Part shown: positions 8,009 through 15,231 of the stretch, piece after piece
Layout: each line of letters opens with the position of its first letter
Position numbering within the stretch: the first letter of the stretch is position 1
Assembly (NCBI RefSeq): GCF_003044185.1
Contig: NZ_PYYB01000001.1
Location: 2,872,978 to 2,936,977 of the forward strand
From: Paraconexibacter algicola
Lineage (GTDB): Bacteria > Actinomycetota > Thermoleophilia > Solirubrobacterales > Solirubrobacteraceae
Direction of reading: 5' to 3'
DNA length: 64,000 nt
Notes under the pieces: generated by a model
Database searches by the model: none
The model's input: only the letters and a program-made list of their open reading frames with translations
What the model was told of the DNA's origin: nothing
Translations under genes and position numbers: made by a program

Positions 8009-9052
8009 CTACGGCGTGTACCGGTCGATGCGGCCGCTGCGGTACATCGACACGAACAGGGCGTCACCCGCCGGGGACAGCGCCACGCCGAGCGGGTCGC
8101 GCAGCGCGAACGGGCCCGCCAGCCGGTCCGGCGCCGCGTCGTAGCCGCCGTCGGACCGCGCGGCGAGCCGGATGCGCAGCACGTCGCGGCCGGTCGGGTC
8201 GCGCGGGCGGATCGTCGATCCGTTCTGCGCGACGAACGCGGTCAGGCCGCCGCCGTCCCAGTCGGGGGCCACCGCGATCCCGACGGCGCTGGAGTGCGTC
8301 GGGAGGTCCAGCAGCGGCGCGACCGTGCCCGCGCACGCCGGACCGCCCTGGCCGGCGCAGTCCGGGAAGCCGTAGTCGCGCACCGGGGCGCCCGTGTCGA
8401 CGAGGTTCAGCTCGTCCGGCGGCCGGTCGGGGCCGAGGTCGTCGCGGCCGTTGTCGGTCACCAGCAGCCGGTCGGTGCCGGGGATGAACGCCAGCCCGTA
8501 CGGGTTGCGCAGCCCGCGCGCCTCCGTGCGCAGGCCGCCGCCGTCCGGGGCGAACGACACGATCGAGCCGCTGTAGCGGCGCCGTGAGCGCTCCGCGTCG
8601 AACTCGCTGCCGACCCCGAGGTAGATCCGGCCGTCCGGGCCGACCGCCATCGAGTCGAGCGTGTGACGCCCGATCGGCAGGCTGCGCACGACGACCTCCT
8701 TGCGGTCGAACGAGCGGCCGTTGAAGCGGAAGTAGCGCACGACCCGGCCGGTCCGGCGGCTCGCCGCGTACGAGACGTACAGGCTGCCGCGCAGCCACAC
8801 GAGCCCGAGCGCGACCGGCAGCCGCTTGACGACGTGGCGGGGCGCGCTGACCCCGGGACCCGCCGCCAGCCAGACCCCGTCGTCCGGGGCGGCGGCCCCG
8901 ACCCCGGAGGTCGCCCACAGCCGGCCCTGCCCGTCGAACGCGAGGTTCGTGGGGGAGGGGACCTTCGCGACCGTCGTCCGGCCCGCCTGGGCGGCGGCCG
9001 GGACGGCGAGGGCGGCGAGCAGGAGCAGGCCGAGGGTGGCGATGCGGCGCAC
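8009..9052 (-). CDS. Secreted PQQ-type sugar (sorbosone) dehydrogenase-like beta-propeller
   Basis: This 347-residue protein has a signal peptide (MRRIATLGLLLLAALAVPAAAQA). The mature part follows the glucose/sorbosone dehydrogenase propeller pattern: PTNLAFDGQGRLWAT, DSMAVGPDGRIYLGVG, GLRNPYGLAFIPGTDRLLVTDNG, and a closing LGVALSPAGDALFVSM. The segment RNPYGLAF resembles the active-site region of the family, but the catalytic His is not evident to me, so it may bind sugars or act only as a scaffold. It begins with GTG at 9052. It lies directly upstream of the cyclase with no gap, which suggests an exported sensor or enzyme linked to cyclic-nucleotide signalling. Confidence 0.75.
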   Translation of the reverse strand: MRRIATLGLLLLAALAVPAAAQAGRTTVAKVPSPTNLAFDGQGRLWATSGVGAAAPDDGVWLAAGPGVSAPRHVVKRLPVALGLVWLRGSLYVSYAASRRTGRVVRYFRFNGRSFDRKEVVVRSLPIGRHTLDSMAVGPDGRIYLGVGSEFDAERSRRRYSGSIVSFAPDGGGLRTEARGLRNPYGLAFIPGTDRLLVTDNGRDDLGPDRPPDELNLVDTGAPVRDYGFPDCAGQGGPACAGTVAPLLDLPTHSSAVGIAVAPDWDGGGLTAFVAQNGSTIRPRDPTGRDVLRIRLAARSDGGYDAAPDRLAGPFALRDPLGVALSPAGDALFVSMYRSGRIDRYTP

Positions 9053-9088
9053 GCCGCGACCGTACTCGACCGGGCGGCGCCGCTCCGC

Positions 9089-9721
9089 TCAGGCGACGCG
9101 GCCGCTGATCGGCCGGCCGTCCGCGTCCCACAGGTTCAGCCGGCCGGCGCCGTCCGGGTACTCGCCCATCGCCGCCTTGTAGGCGCCGTCGTCCCCGTAC
9201 AGCTCGAGCGTCGCCGGGCCCTCCGCGCGCTGCCCGACGCGGGTGCGCAGCGTCCCGTCGCCGTCCAGCAGCTCGATGCCCGTCGCCCCGTCCGGCCAGA
9301 CGCCGAGGCCGGCGCGGTAGCTGCCGTCGCGGTCCCAGAACTCGACGCTCGCCTCCCGCTCGGGCTCGGGACCCTGGGCGAGCGCGGCGCGCAGGTGCCC
9401 GGCGGCGTCCCAGACCATCGCGCCCGCCGGACGGCCCGGGGCGTGGCCGACGCTCACGCGGTGGTTGCGGGCCTCGTCGAAGACGTCCAGGCCGCTGGAG
9501 CCGTCCAGCCAGGACCCGACCGCGACCCGGAACGTGCCGGCCCCGTCGGCGAGCTTCAGGGCGCTCGACCCGTTCGGCTCGACCGTCAGCGTGGCGCGCA
9601 CCAGTCCCTGCTCGTCGGCGAGGTCGAGGGACAGCGCGCCGTCGGGCGCGGTGCCCAGCCGGGCGCGGACCCGGCCCTCCTCGTCGACGACCTCGAAGGC
9701 GGTGGCGCGAACGGTCTCCAT
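9089..9721 (-). CDS. Protein built of eight tandem 23-residue repeats
   Basis: I do not know a named family for this 210-residue protein. After 12 residues it consists almost wholly of repeats of the form DxxGxxRAxLGxxPDGxxxLxLx, one beta-hairpin each, ending with a partial ninth copy (DADGRPISGRVA). Unit lengths are 23, 23, 23, 23, 25, 23, 23 and 23, which fill residues 13-198. There is no signal peptide, cysteine or catalytic motif. Such regular short hairpins suggest a beta-solenoid or prism used for binding or structure. The ATG at 9721 is the natural start. It lies 36 bp downstream of the propeller gene start on the same strand and may be transcribed with it. Confidence 0.75.
   Translation of the reverse strand: METVRATAFEVVDEEGRVRARLGTAPDGALSLDLADEQGLVRATLTVEPNGSSALKLADGAGTFRVAVGSWLDGSSGLDVFDEARNHRVSVGHAPGRPAGAMVWDAAGHLRAALAQGPEPEREASVEFWDRDGSYRAGLGVWPDGATGIELLDGDGTLRTRVGQRAEGPATLELYGDDGAYKAAMGEYPDGAGRLNLWDADGRPISGRVA
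9128..9685 (-). repeat. Eight tandem coding repeats of about 69 bp
   Basis: The repeats are clear at the protein level (period 23 residues, one unit of 25) but have diverged in DNA. Conserved positions are the first Asp, the Gly at +3, Arg or Lys at +6, Gly at about +10, and PDG at about +13 to +15. Confidence 0.8.
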
Positions 9722-9752
9722 GCCCGGGGTACGGGCCCGGGCGCGGGCCCGC

Positions 9753-10481
9753 TCAGGCGTGGCCCTTGCGCAGCCGGTCGGCGATCTCGCGCGCCCACGG
9801 CGACCCGACGGCGTCGAGCGCCTGCGCGCTGGCCTCGTGGTCGTAGGGAACGCGGCGCAGCTCGACCCCGTCCGGGTGCACGAGCGCGTAGGCCGCGCGC
9901 ACGTCGCCGTCCAGTGGCATGCCGACGCTGCCCGGGTTCAGCAGCACCAGGCCGCCCGGTCCGGGCCGCTCGAACTGCAGGTGCGTGTGCCCGAACACCA
10001 GGCGCGGCTCCTGCACGCCCGCCGCGTTCTGGGCGTCGTGGTCGGTGTGCGTCGGCAGGAACGACGTCATGTCCGACCCGGCGCTGCCGTGCACCGCGCG
10101 CGTGGCCGTCCCGTCCGGCGGGTCGGGCAGCGCGACCTGCGCGTCGAGCGCGCCGAGCCGCCGCACGACCTCCGCGGGCAGCGCGGCGAGCGCGTGCGCG
10201 GCGGCCCCGCCGACGAGCTCGTTGTCCGGCCGGTCGCGGCTCGGGGTCCCGGCCAGCTCGTCGGCGAGCCAGCGGTCCCAGTTGCCGCGGATCCACGTCG
10301 TCGCGTCGGCGGGCAGCGCGTCGAGCCGGGCGACCGTCTCGACCGGCCAGGCACCGAAGGCGGCGTAGTCGCCGCCCAGCAGGTAGGAGCCCGCGCCCTG
10401 CGCGCTCGCGTCGGCGAGCACCGCCTCCAGCGCGGGCAGGTTGCCGTGCAGGTCGTAGAGCAGGGCCAGCGGCGCGGTCAT
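9753..10481 (-). CDS. Calcineurin-like metallophosphoesterase
   Basis: This 242-residue protein has all motifs of the two-metal phosphoesterase fold: LLYDLHGNLPAL (Asp and His ligands, about residue 9), LLGGDYAAFG (about 35), RGNWDRWL (Asn ligand, about 64), VHGSAGSD (His), and VFGHTHLQF with LLNPGSVGMP near the C-terminus. That order matches the YfcE/MJ0936-type phosphodiesterases and diadenosine-tetraphosphatase-like members, although the first motif has YDLHGN where many have SDIHGN. It is cytosolic and its substrate is unknown. The start is the ATG at 10481; the longer open frame upstream is antisense to the acetyltransferase. Confidence 0.88.
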   Translation of the reverse strand: MTAPLALLYDLHGNLPALEAVLADASAQGAGSYLLGGDYAAFGAWPVETVARLDALPADATTWIRGNWDRWLADELAGTPSRDRPDNELVGGAAAHALAALPAEVVRRLGALDAQVALPDPPDGTATRAVHGSAGSDMTSFLPTHTDHDAQNAAGVQEPRLVFGHTHLQFERPGPGGLVLLNPGSVGMPLDGDVRAAYALVHPDGVELRRVPYDHEASAQALDAVGSPWAREIADRLRKGHA

Positions 10482-10492
10482 GCCCACACGAA

Positions 10493-10498
10493 TACCAT
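10493..10498 (+). promoter_or_regulatory. Putative -10 element of the acetyltransferase gene
   Basis: TACCAT is followed by 7 nt and then GTG at 10506, a leaderless arrangement in the short divergent region shared with the phosphoesterase. Confidence 0.4.
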
Positions 10499-10505
10499 CG
10501 GGCTG

Positions 10506-11099
10506 GTGGAGGTGCGCGGCCCGACACTCACGCTCCGTCCTCCGACCGCCGAGGACGTCCCGGCGCTGCTGGAGCTGGGCAGCGACCCCGAGGTCACCCG
10601 CTGGTTCAGCTGGGGCCCGTACCGCTCCGCCGACGAGCCCGCCGCCTACGTGCGCCGCGCCCGCGCCCGGCAGGACGCGGGCGAGCAGCTCGACCTCCTC
10701 GTGGTGCACCGCGAGGCCGGACCGATCGGCGTCACCGGCCTGTCGGAGTGGAGCCTGCGCGACCGGCGCGCCGTGGTCGGAACGTGGTTCGGCCGCGCGT
10801 GGTGGGGCAGCGGCGTGAACGCGGAGAGCAAGGCGCTCGTGTTCGCGCTCGCCTTCGCCGGCTTCGGGCTCGCGCGCGTCGGCGCGTACGCCGACGTGCG
10901 CCACGAGCGCTCCCAGCGCGCCCTGGAGAAGGTCGGCTTCACGCTCGAGGGCACGCTGCGCGCCTGGCACCGCCACGGCGACACGCAGAAGGACGTCCGC
11001 TTCTACGGCCTGCTGCGCGCCGATTGGGAGACCTCGCCGCTGCGCGAGGTCCCGTGCGACCTGCACGGCGACCTGCCGCCCGCGTTCCTCCCCGGCTGA
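10506..11099 (+). CDS. GNAT-family N-acetyltransferase (RimJ/RimL type)
   Basis: This 197-residue protein begins with GTG and reads MEVRGPTLTLRPPTAEDVPAL, the usual opening of RimJ/RimL-like acetyltransferases. GRAWWGSGVNAESKALVFALAF (about 97-118) is the acetyl-CoA-binding motif A region, in which the family's RGxG loop is replaced by WGSGVN. The closing segment SQRALEKVGFTLEGTLRAW (about 138-156) is typical, as is the following DVRFYGLLRADW. The usual target is an amino group of a protein N-terminus, antibiotic or small amine; which one is not visible. I chose GTG at 10506 because a TACCAT -10 box stands 7 nt upstream; GTG at 10512 is the alternative. Confidence 0.85.
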   Translation: MEVRGPTLTLRPPTAEDVPALLELGSDPEVTRWFSWGPYRSADEPAAYVRRARARQDAGEQLDLLVVHREAGPIGVTGLSEWSLRDRRAVVGTWFGRAWWGSGVNAESKALVFALAFAGFGLARVGAYADVRHERSQRALEKVGFTLEGTLRAWHRHGDTQKDVRFYGLLRADWETSPLREVPCDLHGDLPPAFLPG

Positions 11100-11124
11100 G
11101 CGGCGACCCGTCCCGGCGTCGCCC

Positions 11125-11130
11125 TACGAT
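11125..11130 (+). promoter_or_regulatory. Putative -10 element of the zinc-ribbon gene
   Basis: TACGAT lies 7 nt before the ATG at 11138. This supports that start rather than the in-frame ATG at 11129, which would fall inside the promoter. Confidence 0.4.
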
Positions 11131-11137
11131 GGCGGCG

Positions 11138-11683
11138 ATGAGCGACACGTCGGGGACCCGGGTCGACCTCACCGCACCGCTGCCGGGCGGCGACGCGAGC
11201 GCGGTGCTGCGCTGGCGCGTCGCGCGCGGCGGCCTGCGCGGCGACGGGGACGCCGACCGGCTGTCCGCCACGCACGCGACGCTCGAGACCGTCGACCTCG
11301 ACGGTCGTCGCCGCGAGCGCCGGCTGGACCTCTCCGAGGCCGACGCGTACCTCGCCGAGGCCCGCGCGATCCACGAGCGCGCCCGCACGATCAGCGCGGG
11401 AGCCGCGCAGCGCAAGGACGAGCACCGCGCCGCCCGCGAGCAGCTCGCCGCGACGCTCGACGTCACCTGCGCGCGCTGCGCGCAGCCACGCGAGTACCGC
11501 GGACGGCGACACCTCATGGCGGTGCAGCGACCCGAGCAGTTCGGGCGGCTCGAGGACCTCGGCCTGGCCCGCCCGGGTCTCGTCGTGCACCACGAGTACG
11601 CGTGCCCGCGGTGCGGGTCGATCGAGCTGTTCGCCGACGGCTTCGTCGACCACCCGGTCGCCAGCGCCGCCCCGGTCAGCTGA
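11138..11683 (+). CDS. Hypothetical protein with C-terminal zinc-ribbon-like cysteines
   Basis: This 181-residue cytosolic protein is not one I recognise. The N-terminal 85 residues look beta-rich and end in a charged helix (AYLAEARAIHERARTI). The C-terminal part has two CxxC pairs, TCARCAQP at about residue 109 and YACPRCGS at about 155, about 43 residues apart, which should bind one zinc. A hydrophobic VVHHEYACPRCG lead-in resembles zinc ribbons of nucleic-acid-binding proteins, but no helix-turn-helix is evident. It is followed by the ABC transporter on the opposite strand. Function unknown. Confidence 0.7.
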   Translation: MSDTSGTRVDLTAPLPGGDASAVLRWRVARGGLRGDGDADRLSATHATLETVDLDGRRRERRLDLSEADAYLAEARAIHERARTISAGAAQRKDEHRAAREQLAATLDVTCARCAQPREYRGRRHLMAVQRPEQFGRLEDLGLARPGLVVHHEYACPRCGSIELFADGFVDHPVASAAPVS

Positions 11684-11722
11684 CGAGCTGCGCGAACGCG
11701 CGCCGCAGGCCACCCGGCCCGC

Positions 11723-12472
11723 TCAGCGGCGGTGGGACTCCCAGGAGAAGCCGCGGATCGCGAGCGCGATGCCCGCCACGCCCCAGATCGCCACGACGGC
11801 CAGACCGCTGAGGTGATCCCCGAGCCCGGATCCGTCGACCATCGCCCCGGAGAGCCCGTCGATCAGGTGCGTCAGCGGCAGCGCCTGCGCGATGTCCCGC
11901 AGGAACGTCGGGGCGTTCTCCGCGTCGAAGAACACGCCGGAGATGAAGATCACCGGCAGGAACACGATGTTCACGTACGCGGGCGCGGCGTCGAAGTTCG
12001 GGATCACGTGCGACCACGCGACGCCGAGCGCGGCGAGCGTCACGACCCCGGCGAGCACGAACACGGCGAGCTCGAGGTAGTCCTTCGGCCAGTCGACGCC
12101 GAAGAACGCCTTGCCCGCGAGCACGACGAGCGTCACCTGCACGACGGCGTTCGTCACCGCGTTGGCGAACACGCCCGCGAGGTAGGCGCCGGACGGCAGC
12201 GGCGTGCCGCGCATCCGCTTGAGCACGCCCTGCTCGCGCAGGAACGTGAGGTTCATCGCGAGCGCGCTGAACGTCGTCGACATGACGCTCATGCCGGCGA
12301 TGCCGGGCACGATCACGTCGAGGTTCTCCTGCGAGCCGCTGAAGACCGCGCCGAACAGCATCAGGAACAGCAGCGGCAGCGCGAAGTTGAAGAACGCCGC
12401 CGACGGGTTGCGCCAGAACATGCGGCGCTCGAGGCGGTACTGGTGCCAGGCGAGCGTCACGGCGTCAGCCAC
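11723..12472 (-). CDS. ABC-2 type exporter permease
   Basis: This 249-residue protein has six predicted membrane helices, the first in SAAFFNFALPLLFLMLFGAVF and the last ending about 12 residues before the C-terminus. The sequence LNFLREQGVLKRM-like segment after the second helix (here LTFLREQGVLKRMRGTPLP) is the ABC-2 signature of DrrB/CcmB-type permeases. It starts with GTG at 12472 and overlaps the ATPase gene by 8 bp, so the two form a drug- or lipid-export pair. The substrate is unknown. Confidence 0.9.
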   Translation of the reverse strand: MADAVTLAWHQYRLERRMFWRNPSAAFFNFALPLLFLMLFGAVFSGSQENLDVIVPGIAGMSVMSTTFSALAMNLTFLREQGVLKRMRGTPLPSGAYLAGVFANAVTNAVVQVTLVVLAGKAFFGVDWPKDYLELAVFVLAGVVTLAALGVAWSHVIPNFDAAPAYVNIVFLPVIFISGVFFDAENAPTFLRDIAQALPLTHLIDGLSGAMVDGSGLGDHLSGLAVVAIWGVAGIALAIRGFSWESHRR

Positions 12473-13358
12473 CGGAGCCCACCTCCTCCGCCGCGGTCTC
12501 CGCGGTCAGCTCCAGGTACACGTCCTCGAGCGTCGGCCGGGTGACGCTCAGCTCGCGCAGCGGCTCGTCGCGCGCGAGCGCCGCGCTCGTGAGCTGGTGC
12601 AGCAGGGCGGTGGGGTCCTCGGTCTCGCGCGTCTCGAGGTCGCCCGCCTCCGTCCGCCAGGTGACGCGGTAGCGGGAGGAGCCGACGCCGAGCGCCGCGG
12701 GCGGACCCTGCGCGACGATGCTGCCCTCCTTGAGGATCGCCACGCGGTCGCACAGCGCCTGCGCCTCGTCGAGGTAGTGCGTGGTCAGCAGCACGGTCTT
12801 GCCGAGGTCCTGCAGCGAGCGCACGACGTCCCACGCGGCGCGACGGGCGGCCGGGTCGAAGCCCGTGGTCGGCTCGTCGAGGAAGATCAGCTCCGGGTCG
12901 CCGACGAGCGCGAGCGCGAAGTCCAGGCGCCGGGCCTTGCCGCCGCTGAGCGTGCGGACGCGCTGCTCGCCGACGTCGCCGAGGCCGGCGAGCGCCAGCA
13001 CCTCGTCGACGTCGCGCGGCCGCGGGTAGAGCTTGGCGAAGTGCGCGACCGCCTCGCGGACCCCGATGTGCCGGTACATGCCCGTGGACTGCAGGACGAT
13101 CCCGACGCGGGAGCGCAGCTCGCGGGGCCGCTGCGCGGGGTCGTGGCCGAGCACGGAGACGATCCCGCTCGTGCGCGTGCGGTACCCCTCCAGGATCTCG
13201 ACCGTCGTGGTCTTCCCGGCCCCGTTGGGACCGAGCAGGCCGAAGACCTCGCCGCGGTGGACGTCGAAGTCGATGCCGCGGACGGCCTCGTGCGCACCGT
13301 AGGCGCGCCGGAGTTCGCGGACGAGGATCGCGATGTCTGCCGAGGGGCTGGCCGGCAT
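12465..13358 (-). CDS. ABC exporter ATPase (DrrA-like)
   Basis: This 297-residue ATPase has Walker A LLGPNGAGKTTTVEIL (about 36), the signature LSGGKARRLDFALAL (about 136), Walker B LIFLDEPTTGFDPAARR (about 157) and the switch His in VLLTTHYLDEA. The C-terminal 80 residues are the extra domain found in DrrA-type ATPases. It drives the permease encoded next, with which it overlaps by 8 bp. Its start region is divergent from ppx. An in-frame ATG near residue 11 is not present, so I keep the ATG at 13358. Confidence 0.92.
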   Translation of the reverse strand: MPASPSADIAILVRELRRAYGAHEAVRGIDFDVHRGEVFGLLGPNGAGKTTTVEILEGYRTRTSGIVSVLGHDPAQRPRELRSRVGIVLQSTGMYRHIGVREAVAHFAKLYPRPRDVDEVLALAGLGDVGEQRVRTLSGGKARRLDFALALVGDPELIFLDEPTTGFDPAARRAAWDVVRSLQDLGKTVLLTTHYLDEAQALCDRVAILKEGSIVAQGPPAALGVGSSRYRVTWRTEAGDLETRETEDPTALLHQLTSAALARDEPLRELSVTRPTLEDVYLELTAETAAEEVGSGG

Positions 13359-13389
13359 CAGTGCCCCGCATCATGTCAAGGTGGGGTCC

Positions 13390-14301
13390 TTGCGGTGCGC
13401 CTGCATCGACATCGGCAGCAACACCACGCGGCTCCTCGTGGCCGAGCCGGACGGCTCGACGCTGCGCGATCTCGACGGTGTCCGCGCGTTCACGCGCATC
13501 GGCGCGGCCTGCCGGGAGGACGGCACGATCCCGCGCGAGAAGATCGACGAGGTCGCGCTGACGGTCGCCTCGCAGAAGGCGATCGCGTCCGCCGCGGGCG
13601 CCGAGCGGCTGCGCGCGGTGGCCACCGCGGCGATCCGCCGCGCGCCGAACCGCGACGAGCTGCTCGCGGCGATCCGCGAGCGCAGCGGCGTCGAGGTCGA
13701 GGTGCTCAGCGGGGAGGACGAGGCGCGCCTGGCGTTCCTCGGGGCGACCGGGTCGTGCCCCGGCGCGGTGGTGCTCGACGCGGAGGGCCCGGTCGCGGTC
13801 GTCGACGTCGGGGGCGGCTCGACGGAGATCGTCGTCGGCACCCCGGGCGGCACGGTCGACTGGGTGGTGTCGGTGCCGCTGGGATCGAGCGTCCTGCCGA
13901 TCGAGCGCCCCGAGCCCGACGGGGTCCCCGACCCCGCGTCGGTCGCCGCGGCGCGCGCCGCCGCCCTGCAGGGCTTCGACGGGATCACGCCGCCCGCCGT
14001 GACGCGCGCGGTCGCGGTCGGCGGCAGCGCCACGTCGCTGCGGCTGCTCGCGGGCGAGACGCTGTCCCCCGCGGGGCTCGACCGCGCCCTCGACGTGCTG
14101 CTCGAGCTGCCCGTCGACGCGGTCGTCGAGCGGTTCGCGCTGCACCCCGACCGCGTGCGGATGCTGCCCGCGGGGCTCGTGCTGCTCGGCGCCGCCTCCG
14201 GGGCGCTCGGCGGGCGCCCGCTGGAGGTCGGTCGCGGCGGTCTGCGCGAGGGCGTCGTGCTCGAGGAGCTGGAACGTGGCGGGTGGTCGGCCGCCGGGTA
14301 A
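13390..14301 (+). CDS. ppx: Exopolyphosphatase (Ppx/GppA family)
   Basis: This 303-residue protein should remove terminal phosphates from polyphosphate (or hydrolyse pppGpp). It has the ASKHA ATPase fold: IDIGSNTTRLLVAE at the N-terminus (phosphate-1 loop), VLSGEDEARLAFLG, VAVVDVGGGSTEIVVG (about 134) and AVAVGGSATSLRLL near 210. Its length matches short single-module Ppx enzymes. I start at TTG 13390 because AAGGTGG lies about 6 nt before it and the resulting MRCACIDIGSN fits the family; GTG 13381 and an ATG at 13333 are alternatives. It heads the polyphosphate cluster with two CHAD genes and ppk. Confidence 0.88.
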   Translation: MRCACIDIGSNTTRLLVAEPDGSTLRDLDGVRAFTRIGAACREDGTIPREKIDEVALTVASQKAIASAAGAERLRAVATAAIRRAPNRDELLAAIRERSGVEVEVLSGEDEARLAFLGATGSCPGAVVLDAEGPVAVVDVGGGSTEIVVGTPGGTVDWVVSVPLGSSVLPIERPEPDGVPDPASVAAARAAALQGFDGITPPAVTRAVAVGGSATSLRLLAGETLSPAGLDRALDVLLELPVDAVVERFALHPDRVRMLPAGLVLLGAASGALGGRPLEVGRGGLREGVVLEELERGGWSAAG

Positions 14302-14304
14302 CCT
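14299..14304 (+). promoter_or_regulatory. Putative -10 element before the first CHAD gene
   Basis: TAACCT, which includes the ppx stop codon, lies 6 nt before GTG 14311. The CHAD genes may thus have their own leaderless promoter as well as read-through from ppx. Confidence 0.35.
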
Positions 14305-14310
14305 GGGCTC

Positions 14311-15231
14311 GTGGCCAAGGCACGACCGATCAAGGGCCTCTCCCCGGACATGCGCTTCGGCGACGCGGCCGCGCGCACCGTCCGCGTCCGTGCGCAGGAG
14401 CTGATCGACCACAGCGAGGGCGTCCTCGACACGAGCTCGATCCAGCGCGTCCACGCCATGCGCGTCGCCAGCCGTCGCCTGCGTGCCGTGCTGGAGATCC
14501 ACCGGGCCTGCTTCCCGCCCGAGCTGTTCAAGCCCGTGCTGCGCGAGGTCAAGGACCTGGCCGACGCCCTCGGCGCGCGCCGCGACCCGGACGTGCAGCT
14601 CGCGTCGATCGAGGAGTTCGCCGCCGCGCTCGGCGCGGGCGAGCAGGCCGGGATCGCGCTGTTCGCCGACCGCCTGCGCGCCGAGCAGGAGGAGGGCAAC
14701 CGCGTGCTCGCCGACGCGCTCGCGCGGATGCGCCACAGCGACCTGCCCGCCCGCCTGCAGGAGCTCGCCGACAGCGCTACGACCCCGGAGCCTGCGGTGG
14801 AGGACGTCTCCGCGGAGGCGCCCGAGTCGCCTGCCGCCGAGTCCGTGGACGTCTCCGCGGAGGTGCCGGGCGTCCCGGTCGCCGGCCCTGCAGACGCCTC
14901 CGCGGAGGTGCCGGACGTCCCGGCGGCCGAGCCCGCAGACGCCTCCGCGGAGGTGCCGGACGTCCCGGCGGCCGAGCCCACGGACGTCTCCGCGGAGGTG
15001 CCGGACGCCCCGGCCACCGGCCCGTGGGAGGGGCGGCCGGCGCTCTGGGACCTGCCGGCGCAGCCCGCGGCCGGTCCCGCCGCCACCCCGCTCGGGGAGC
15101 GGCCTCCCCGACCGCCGCGCCCGCCCCGGCCCGCGCCGGCGCGGCCGGACGCCGACCCGGCCACGGGCACCGACCTCGCGCCCGCGCCGACGCGGACCGG
15201 GCTGCTGCGCGTCCTGCGGAGGTCCCGATGA
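14311..15231 (+). CDS. CHAD-domain protein, N-terminal-half type, with tandem-repeat tail
   Basis: CHAD domains are alpha-helical bundles that bind polyphosphate with conserved His, Arg and Lys residues. This 306-residue protein shows only the pattern of the first half of a CHAD domain: QRVHAMRVASRRLRAVLE (about residues 47-64) and LREVKDLADALGARRDPDVQL (about 76-96). The next half is in the following gene. Residues about 165-239 are five 15-residue Pro/Ala/Glu repeats, and the C-terminus is a Pro/Arg-rich tail ending in TGLLRVLRRSR. The first half is cytosolic and basic. GTG 14311 is the start. The stop overlaps the next ATG by 4 nt. Confidence 0.82.
   Translation: MAKARPIKGLSPDMRFGDAAARTVRVRAQELIDHSEGVLDTSSIQRVHAMRVASRRLRAVLEIHRACFPPELFKPVLREVKDLADALGARRDPDVQLASIEEFAAALGAGEQAGIALFADRLRAEQEEGNRVLADALARMRHSDLPARLQELADSATTPEPAVEDVSAEAPESPAAESVDVSAEVPGVPVAGPADASAEVPDVPAAEPADASAEVPDVPAAEPTDVSAEVPDAPATGPWEGRPALWDLPAQPAAGPAATPLGERPPRPPRPPRPAPARPDADPATGTDLAPAPTRTGLLRVLRRSR
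14803..15027 (+). repeat. Five tandem 45-bp coding repeats
   Basis: Each unit encodes 15 residues of the form DxSAEVPDVPAAEPx. Units 3 and 4 are nearly identical in DNA; units 1, 2 and 5 have diverged. They form an acidic, proline-rich and probably unstructured linker. Direct coding repeats with no spacers, so not a CRISPR. Confidence 0.9.

Noticed and set aside
8009-9052. Confident call of an active PQQ glucose dehydrogenase
   Set aside because: The propeller pattern fits but I could not locate the catalytic His and PQQ ligands with certainty.
14803-15027. Tandem repeats as a CRISPR array
   Set aside because: Units are directly joined, in frame and without spacers, so they are coding repeats.
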